Positions 54,583 to 64,000 of a stretch of 64,000 nucleotides of DNA are shown piece by piece (positions within the stretch are counted from its first letter, which is position 1; the number at the start of each line of letters is the position of its first letter). Position numbers and translations under genes: made by a program. The DNA is from Candidatus Endolissoclinum faulkneri L5. Its GTDB lineage: Bacteria > Pseudomonadota > Alphaproteobacteria > Thalassobaculales > Thalassobaculaceae. The stretch is taken from positions 55,443 to 119,442 of the forward strand of contig NZ_CP006745.1 of NCBI RefSeq assembly GCF_000510265.1, read 5' to 3'. The notes under the pieces were generated by a model. It was not told where the DNA came from. It did no database searches and was given only the letters and a program-made list of their open reading frames with translations.

Positions 54583-55335
54583 ATGAAAAATGGTATTGAA
54601 ACACGTTTGTATGTGGATTCTTCGCTAAATACAGGCGAGATGTTCTGTCTTAAGCAGAAGCAAGTTCATTATTTGAAAAATGTTTTAAGACTTGGTGCTG
54701 GTGATGAAGTAGCACTGTTTAACGGGTATGATGGTGAATGGAGGGCAAGGATCCTCACCGTTGCTAGGCAGTCAGTTGATCTTTGTATCTTGGAACAAAC
54801 ACGTCAGCAAAGCTATGAGCCAGATGTTTGGCTTGCCTTTGCACCGATCAAGCGTGATCGTATTAATTTCACAGTTCAAAAAGCAACGGAGCTTGGCGTT
54901 ATGCTACTCTCGCCAGTGATAACGCGTTATACCATAGTTCAACGGGTTAATGTTAATCGTATGCGGGCTAATGTCATTGAAGCATCAGAACAGAGTAATC
55001 GCCTTACTGTTCCAAAAGTTTCTGAACTAGATAATCTTACTAATTTGATTGATTCCTGGCCGATTGATCGTACTATGATTGTAGCTAACGAAACTGCCAG
55101 TACACCAATCGTTGAGATTATACGTATGGAATTAGATTGTTCTGTCAAAAAAATAGGATTTTTGATTGGACCAGAAGGTGGATTTGACAAATTAGAACTC
55201 GCAATATTAAATAAACTGCCTTTTGCGAAACATGCTAGCTTAGGAAAGCGTTTATTATGCGCTGATACGGCTGCATTAGCAGTGCTTGCCATATGGCAAG
55301 CACTGCTGTGCTCTAGTTTTCATAGACATGATTAA
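54583..55335 (+). CDS. rsmE: 16S rRNA (uracil-1498-N3)-methyltransferase
   Basis: A 250-residue SPOUT-class enzyme that methylates U1498 of 16S rRNA with SAM. It has an N-terminal PUA-like domain (QVHYLKNVLRLGAGDEVALFNG) and the knotted SAM site: LIGPEGGFDKLEL and LGKRLLCADTAALAVLAIW. The last motif usually reads LGxRILRxETA; here Cys replaces the Arg. ATG at 54583 has AGGG 4 bases upstream; a TTG one codon earlier is also possible. A 72-bp palindrome lies directly upstream. Confidence 0.95.
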   Translation: MKNGIETRLYVDSSLNTGEMFCLKQKQVHYLKNVLRLGAGDEVALFNGYDGEWRARILTVARQSVDLCILEQTRQQSYEPDVWLAFAPIKRDRINFTVQKATELGVMLLSPVITRYTIVQRVNVNRMRANVIEASEQSNRLTVPKVSELDNLTNLIDSWPIDRTMIVANETASTPIVEIIRMELDCSVKKIGFLIGPEGGFDKLELAILNKLPFAKHASLGKRLLCADTAALAVLAIWQALLCSSFHRHD

Positions 55336-55424
55336 TTGAATCTTTATGCTTGAATATGTTTGTTTTCAAGTGTGTTGTTTGGTTTACTTAATTTTCTTTC
55401 TCAATAAGCGTATGTGAAACGAGA

Positions 55425-56210
55425 ATGCTATTAGCGAAACAAATATTGAAGATGCCGTCACTAACAGCTCTTATGTTAAGATTTTTTTTTATCGCTTTAA
55501 GCATTCTTTTGTCTGCATGCGCTACAAAACATAATTCAGAGTATGTTGAACAAACTGTCGATGAGTTGTACAATAATGCCTATAGTGCGGTACTTTTGGG
55601 GAATTTTAAAAAAGCAGCTCCTCTATTTGATGAAGTTGAACGACAATATCCGTATTCTGTTTGGGCGAATCAAGCTCAGGTAATGTCTGCATATGCACTT
55701 TATCAATCCAATAAATATGACGACGCAGTGTTAGCACTAGATCGTTTTATTCAGCTTAATCCAGGTAACCACAATGTTGATTACGCACTTTATCTCAAAG
55801 GTTTGTGTTACTATGAACAAATTGTTGATGTGGAACGCGATCAGAAGTTAACTGGTGAGGCCCTTTTTTCCTTTAAAGCTTTAGTTAAGCGCTTTCCGTA
55901 TTCAAAATACGCTCTTGATGCTAATTTCAAGATTGACCTGGTTTGTAACCATTTAGCTGGCCAAGAAATGAGTATTGGACGTTGGTACATGCGTCAAGGA
56001 CAATATCTTGCTGCTATCAATCGTTTTCAGCATGTTGTTACAGAATTTGATACGACTGAACAGTTACCCGAAGCATTGATGCGCATGGCAGAGTGCTACA
56101 TGACTTTAGGTTTGGTTGAGGAAGCTAAGCGTACTGTTTCAGTTCTTGGGTATAACGATCCTGGCTCGAGATGGTATGAACATGCTTATTCGTTAGTTAA
56201 TACTGATTAA
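55425..56210 (+). CDS. bamD: Outer membrane assembly lipoprotein BamD (ComL)
   Basis: An up to 261-residue lipoprotein of the BAM complex that inserts beta-barrel proteins into the outer membrane. A hydrophobic signal ends in the lipobox LSAC (SILLSACATK), followed by TPR-type repeats (NKYDDAVLALDRFIQLNPGN, YALYLKGLCYYEQI). The start is one of ATG 55425, 55452 or 55473; the last gives a 16-residue signal to the Cys. Presence implies an outer membrane is still built. In relatives recN lies between bamD and ligA; here that interval is empty. Confidence 0.94.
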   Translation: MLLAKQILKMPSLTALMLRFFFIALSILLSACATKHNSEYVEQTVDELYNNAYSAVLLGNFKKAAPLFDEVERQYPYSVWANQAQVMSAYALYQSNKYDDAVLALDRFIQLNPGNHNVDYALYLKGLCYYEQIVDVERDQKLTGEALFSFKALVKRFPYSKYALDANFKIDLVCNHLAGQEMSIGRWYMRQGQYLAAINRFQHVVTEFDTTEQLPEALMRMAECYMTLGLVEEAKRTVSVLGYNDPGSRWYEHAYSLVNTD

Positions 56211-59219
<3,009 letters not shown>

Positions 59220-60225
59220 AAGATTACTTTTTTTAAGCAAGACAATCTCAATACAGCCATAGCTTACATTATGCGTAATATATCAAGCAGAGAATACCAC
59301 ACATTGCGCTTATCAGTTATAAAATATATCATAGCAGTATTTTACTTTGGATTTTTTTACAGATATTCATACTATCTTACATAAATAAACCTTGGTATAA
59401 AAGCTAGAAATTTTTAATCATATGAATAATTCCAAAACACTGAACATGCTGCTTTTTATCTATTTATCGGTAATAGTACTTGCAAAGCGTAGCTCAATGC
59501 TTTGATACTTGGTTTTAGTTTAGATATGAGTTGATCTTCAATAGCATTCTCTAGATCAGATATATTAGAATAATAAATTTATATGTTGTTGGCAGGGTCA
59601 AAGATTTTATTTGATCTATGCCTCGTTCCTTACTTACAGAGTATAATCTCTCCCTAAAGAACGCTCATGGAAAAGTATATAAAAAGCTCTAACGCAAAAT
59701 AGATTTTTGGGTAGGATAAATTTAATACTTGTGAAGTCACAGCAGATATTTACGTTATACATTAGATATTTATGTCATAATATTTTTGTATTATTCAATC
59801 TTGCTTTAAGCAAGCAAGAGATCTTTTCCAAATAAATATAATTTATTCTAATTTATGATTTTTCCAGATTAAATACAAGTCAGTTATTTATTTAACTGCT
59901 AAACAATTTTTATTAAAATGTAAAATTTTATGATTTAGTAGTTATTTCTAAGGTAACTTAGAAACAATTTAATGAGTCATAATCAAAAAATCAGCTATTT
60001 CTAATTCAATAATAATTTTTGTTAATTAGCTGTAGCTAATTAAGTAAACCTTGCTCTTTAAACTTCATAAATGATTTATTTTATTTTTTTAGACTGTAAT
60101 TACGCAATCTAACTTAACATTAAGTTGTTTTTATTATTCTCGAATTACAAACTATCCTATAGCATTATAAACTTTACTTAAATTATTAAACAGTTTGCAT
60201 ATGTTATGAGCTTAAATTTTTGTGT

Positions 60226-60282
60226 ATCAAAAATCTTAATCTAGATCAAAAATCTTAATCTAGATCAAAAATCTTAATCTAG
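60226..60282. repeat. Three exact tandem copies of a 19-base unit
   Basis: ATCAAAAATCTTAATCTAG occurs at 60226-60244, 60245-60263 and 60264-60282 with no change and no spacers. This is a slippage-type array, not CRISPR. Confidence 0.93.
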
Positions 60283-61249
60283 ATAATTCACTATGATATT
60301 GAACAATATCATTAATATAAAAGTAATTTTACTGGGCAGAGGTTAATTTGAAATGAATTTAGAAAAAAATTTTAACGTGATTATGCTTTAATAATCCCCG
60401 CCGTTTCAGATATAAGTAATTATTAATATGATCAATTTTATCAGGCTTTCGGAATTAAGTTCGAGTTAACCTAATTCTATTCATTTCCCATAGCAGGTCT
60501 TTAGTTAATCTATGCAATTAATGTGCTTTTGGATATAGCATGATTAAATTAAAGGATCTTACTTAAAAGATGAATTATTGCTATAAGATAGATATTTATT
60601 CTAAAGTCTTTTAAAGATATTGAATGCCTATATCCTCAACAAAAAACCGTAAATGATTAATATGCTTTTATTGAGCGTAAATTTTGTTAGAATAATACTT
60701 AATAATCTTTAAATCCTGATTGATTTAAATGAATCAATTCTATAGATTTTAGTATAATAAATCTATGTTATGATCTTTTTCTAAACTAATCGATTTATTC
60801 TAAATCATCTTTTTTAGATGATATTATTTTGATAATGATATAATTGAAATAATTCATTTTAAATTTTTATTTTTGTATTCTTGTGACAATGGATTAAATG
60901 ACAAATGAATGATTCTTTTGGTAAAGCATTGTTTAAGATTAGCTTAAATGAAGGAATTTCCCAAAATGCTTTTTTATACATCCCAGTAATTTCGATACAT
61001 TGAAGGAAGATCTTTAACGAGAATACGTCTAAATTGTTAGTGAGTGAAAAATAATTTCATGGTCGAGCATTACTTTTAGAGCAGCTACTTGTTTTTTGGG
61101 GATAGTATAGCTATATCCGTACTTCTTCGCCGCGCATGATTTACGTTCATTTGCGATGGAGTTGAATAGCTTCTAGAATCGTTTTATTTACTGGTCCTGT
61201 TGCGTATTTTAGTTAATTTAAGTGCTTTTTGACATTGTTTGTGAAGATG

Positions 61250-61272
61250 AAAGGGATGCGCGGGCGGCGGTT
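61250..61272 (+). promoter_or_regulatory. Left arm of 16S rRNA processing stem
   Basis: GC-rich GGGATGCGCGGGCGGCGGTT (61253-61272) with flanking A bases is complementary to 63008-63030 downstream of 16S: 23 positions with one mismatch and one G-U pair. This is the expected long-range stem that RNase III cuts to release pre-16S. Transcription must therefore begin upstream of 61250. Confidence 0.8.
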
Positions 61273-61493
61273 CGTTGTTTTTACCAGATTACAATCAACT
61301 AAGCAAGAAATTGCTTAGCTTACTTGATTGATTTTTTGGCGTTTTGTAAATGCAGAATTGTCAGAAATTTCGCCTTCCACAGCATCCTTATTAATGCTCG
61401 TTTATAAATTATAAACCGTATGAGCACGTCAATTTGAATGTTTATGGATGGCTCTTGTTGAAGTTTGTTTTATATCTAAATAAAACAAACAAT

Positions 61494-62987
<1,494 letters not shown>

Positions 62988-63007
62988 AAAAACTGGCTAA
63001 ATTTAAT

Positions 63008-63030
63008 AACCGCCGCCAGCGCATCTCTTT
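63008..63030 (+). promoter_or_regulatory. Right arm of 16S rRNA processing stem
   Basis: AACCGCCGCCAGCGCATCTC plus TTT (63008-63030) pairs with 61250-61272 to bracket the 16S gene. One mismatch (63018) and one G-U pair (63026). Confidence 0.8.
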
Positions 63031-63112
63031 CGTCGAGGTCAGCTTACAAGAAAACCGTTTTACTTTTTGAGCTTTTATTTTATAGGTCTTTTAACGCACC
63101 CGGTAATTCGGG

Positions 63113-63188
63113 GGGGGCGTAGCTCAGTTGGGAGAGTGGCGGCTTTGCATGCCGCAGGTCGTCGGTTCGATTCCGTCCGCCTCCACCA
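63113..63188 (+). tRNA. tRNA-Ala (anticodon TGC)
   Basis: The acceptor GGGGGCG pairs with CGCCTCC (one G-U). The D arm is AGCTCAGTTGGGAGAGT. The anticodon stem GCGGC/GCCGC encloses TTTGCAT, giving TGC. The T arm is GTCGG-TTCGATT-CCGTC, with a T-T mismatch that I also know from other alphaproteobacterial tRNA-Ala genes. CCA is encoded. It lies first in the rrn spacer, before tRNA-Ile. Confidence 0.96.
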
Positions 63189-63236
63189 ATTGTTGTTTAG
63201 CTTGTAGTAAATTTAGTCTTTTATTACTTTTAATCT

Positions 63237-63313
<77 letters not shown>

Positions 63314-63724
63314 ATTTCTCTAGTTAGTTGAGGTGGATAATTAAAGCGTAATCATAAAGCTGAGTCTCGTATGAAAGCGCATAAGTTACCCATATTATGA
63401 TATGGGTTAGCCTGGATTATCAGGCGGGTTTTGTTTTTTAGACATGGTTAATAGAGTGTTAACCCAGTTTTTGAAATTAAAGTTTGCTACTACGAAAGTT
63501 GTTGAAGCTTTATAAAACTGGGTTGGTGCTGACTGTAATGCTGAGCGGTTCTGCTTAGATGGTATTCTGCTGGTTATATAGTAAAGTTTAATGGTTACTT
63601 ATAAGCGCTGGGATTTTTTTTAAGGGTCCTAGATGGATAGTATTACTATTGCGGTAGCTTTTATAAGTTATTAACCATTAGCAAAAATATATAGCACGTA
63701 TGTTGGCCGTTGGAGGTGGGATCG
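63314..63724 (+). other. Spacer between tRNA-Ile and 23S
   Basis: About 410 bases of rRNA transcript with hairpins: ACCCATAT-TATG-ATATGGGT (63388-63407), GCCTG-GATTAT-CAGGC followed by a T-rich tract (63410-63439), and AACCCAGTTTT/AAAACTGGGTT (63461-63471 with 63514-63524). No gene. Confidence 0.6.
63410..63439 (+). terminator. Terminator-like hairpin inside the rrn spacer
   Basis: A 5-bp GC stem (GCCTG/CAGGC) with a six-base loop is followed by GGGTTTTGTTTTTT. It has intrinsic-terminator form but lies within the rRNA operon, so it would have to be read through by antitermination or be a weak attenuator. Confidence 0.3.
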
Positions 63725-64000
63725 ATCAAGCGTCTCAAGGGCGTTTAGTGGATGCCTTGGCATTGAGAGGCGATGAAGGACGTAATACGCTGCGAAAAGC
63801 TTTGGGGAGCTGCGAATAAGCTTTGATCCAGAGATTTCCGAATGGGGAAACCTGGCTCTTTAGGGCCATCGTTGTATGAATACATAAAGCAACGAAGCGA
63901 ACCCGGTGAACTGAAATATCTAAGTAACCGGAGGAAAGGACATCAACCGAGACTCTGTTAGTAGTGACGAGCGAACGCGGACCAGGCCAGCGGCAATTGC
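63725..64000 (+). rRNA. rrl: 23S ribosomal RNA, 5' part (runs off the window)
   Basis: The start is estimated 23 bases before GTGGATGCCTTGGCATTGAG, as in E. coli. The conserved AGAGGCGATGAAGGACGTAA and TTTCCGAATGGGGAAACC are present, as are GAACTGAAATATCTAAGTAA and AGTAGTGACGAGCGAACGCG further on. It is cut at the window edge. Confidence 0.95.

Larger units (their letters stand above)
59220..61493. other. Spacer and rrn leader upstream of 16S
   Basis: No protein gene recognised. The first part is very AT-rich with a three-copy tandem repeat (60226-60282). From about 61060 the GC content rises and the stretch looks like rRNA leader: the left arm of a 16S processing stem (61250-61272), a GAAA-loop hairpin (61299-61318 region), boxA-like TGCTCGTTTA near 61397 and GGCTCTTGTT near 61451, and an 11-bp hairpin (61463-61490) just before 16S. 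The rrn promoter should lie upstream of 61250 but was not pinpointed. Confidence 0.55.

Noticed and set aside
60226..60282. Possible CRISPR array
   Set aside because: The three 19-base copies abut with no spacers, and there are no cas genes in the window.
61229..61257. TTGACA with 17-base spacer and AGGGAT as an rrn promoter
   Set aside because: The -10 is poor, and the resulting start would fall inside the left arm of the 16S processing stem, so the true promoter must be further upstream.

Overview
The window looks like part of a reduced, AT-rich alphaproteobacterial chromosome, most likely from a host-restricted symbiont of Rhodospirillales type. Alphaproteobacterial markers include an NDUFS4-like complex I accessory protein between tRNA-Pro and tRNA-Arg, a FYDLN-type zinc-ribbon protein beside tRNA-Ala(GGC), a fabA-fabB-fabI cluster, a YlxR/L7Ae fusion, and the order ybeY-corC-metK-trmB-rimP-nusA-ylxR-infB-rbfA-truB-rpsO-pnp. 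Only about 54% of the bases encode protein (33 intact genes). The rest is very AT-rich spacer of 0.3 to 3.3 kb. Low coding density, housekeeping-only content and decaying genes resemble tunicate symbionts such as Candidatus Endolissoclinum. That identification is inference and can be tested with the 16S gene.

Layout. At 1-8 kb are an M16 protease, asd and ppa. At 8-21 kb, on the minus strand, lies the translation/transcription cluster: ybeY and a shortened corC, a gap where lnt is expected, then metK through rbfA-truB, rpsO and pnp. At 22-32 kb are an M32 carboxypeptidase, a DUF502 membrane protein, tRNA-Ala(GGC), the FYDLN protein, tadA, tRNA-Pro, the complex I protein, tRNA-Arg, an amidase and a BI-1 protein. 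At 34-39 kb are cysS, gltX and nadE on the minus strand. At 42-48 kb are uvrD, pgi and a clearly decayed mutL. At 51-59 kb are fabA-fabB-fabI, rsmE, bamD and ligA. At 61.5-64 kb is an rrn operon (16S, tRNA-Ala, tRNA-Ile, start of 23S).

The genes cover translation initiation and ribosome maturation, tRNA charging and modification, RNA decay, NAD and SAM synthesis, the diaminopimelate/threonine branch point, fatty acid synthesis, DNA repair/ligation and outer membrane assembly. There are no transposases, prophage genes, CRISPR arrays, toxin-antitoxin pairs or secondary-metabolite genes. I found no previously undescribed multi-gene system.

The most interesting signals lie in the spacers: (1) a mutL pseudogene; (2) a family of long perfect inverted repeats, including a 72-bp spacerless palindrome just upstream of rsmE and a 58-bp one between rpsO and truB; (3) many exact short tandem duplications, none noticed inside genes; (4) an rrn operon with tRNA order Ala-Ile instead of Ile-Ala, a C-to-U change in the 530-loop pseudoknot of 16S, and a well-preserved GC-rich processing stem. 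Loss of mismatch repair and replication slippage or template switching could explain (1)-(3) together, but that link is inference.
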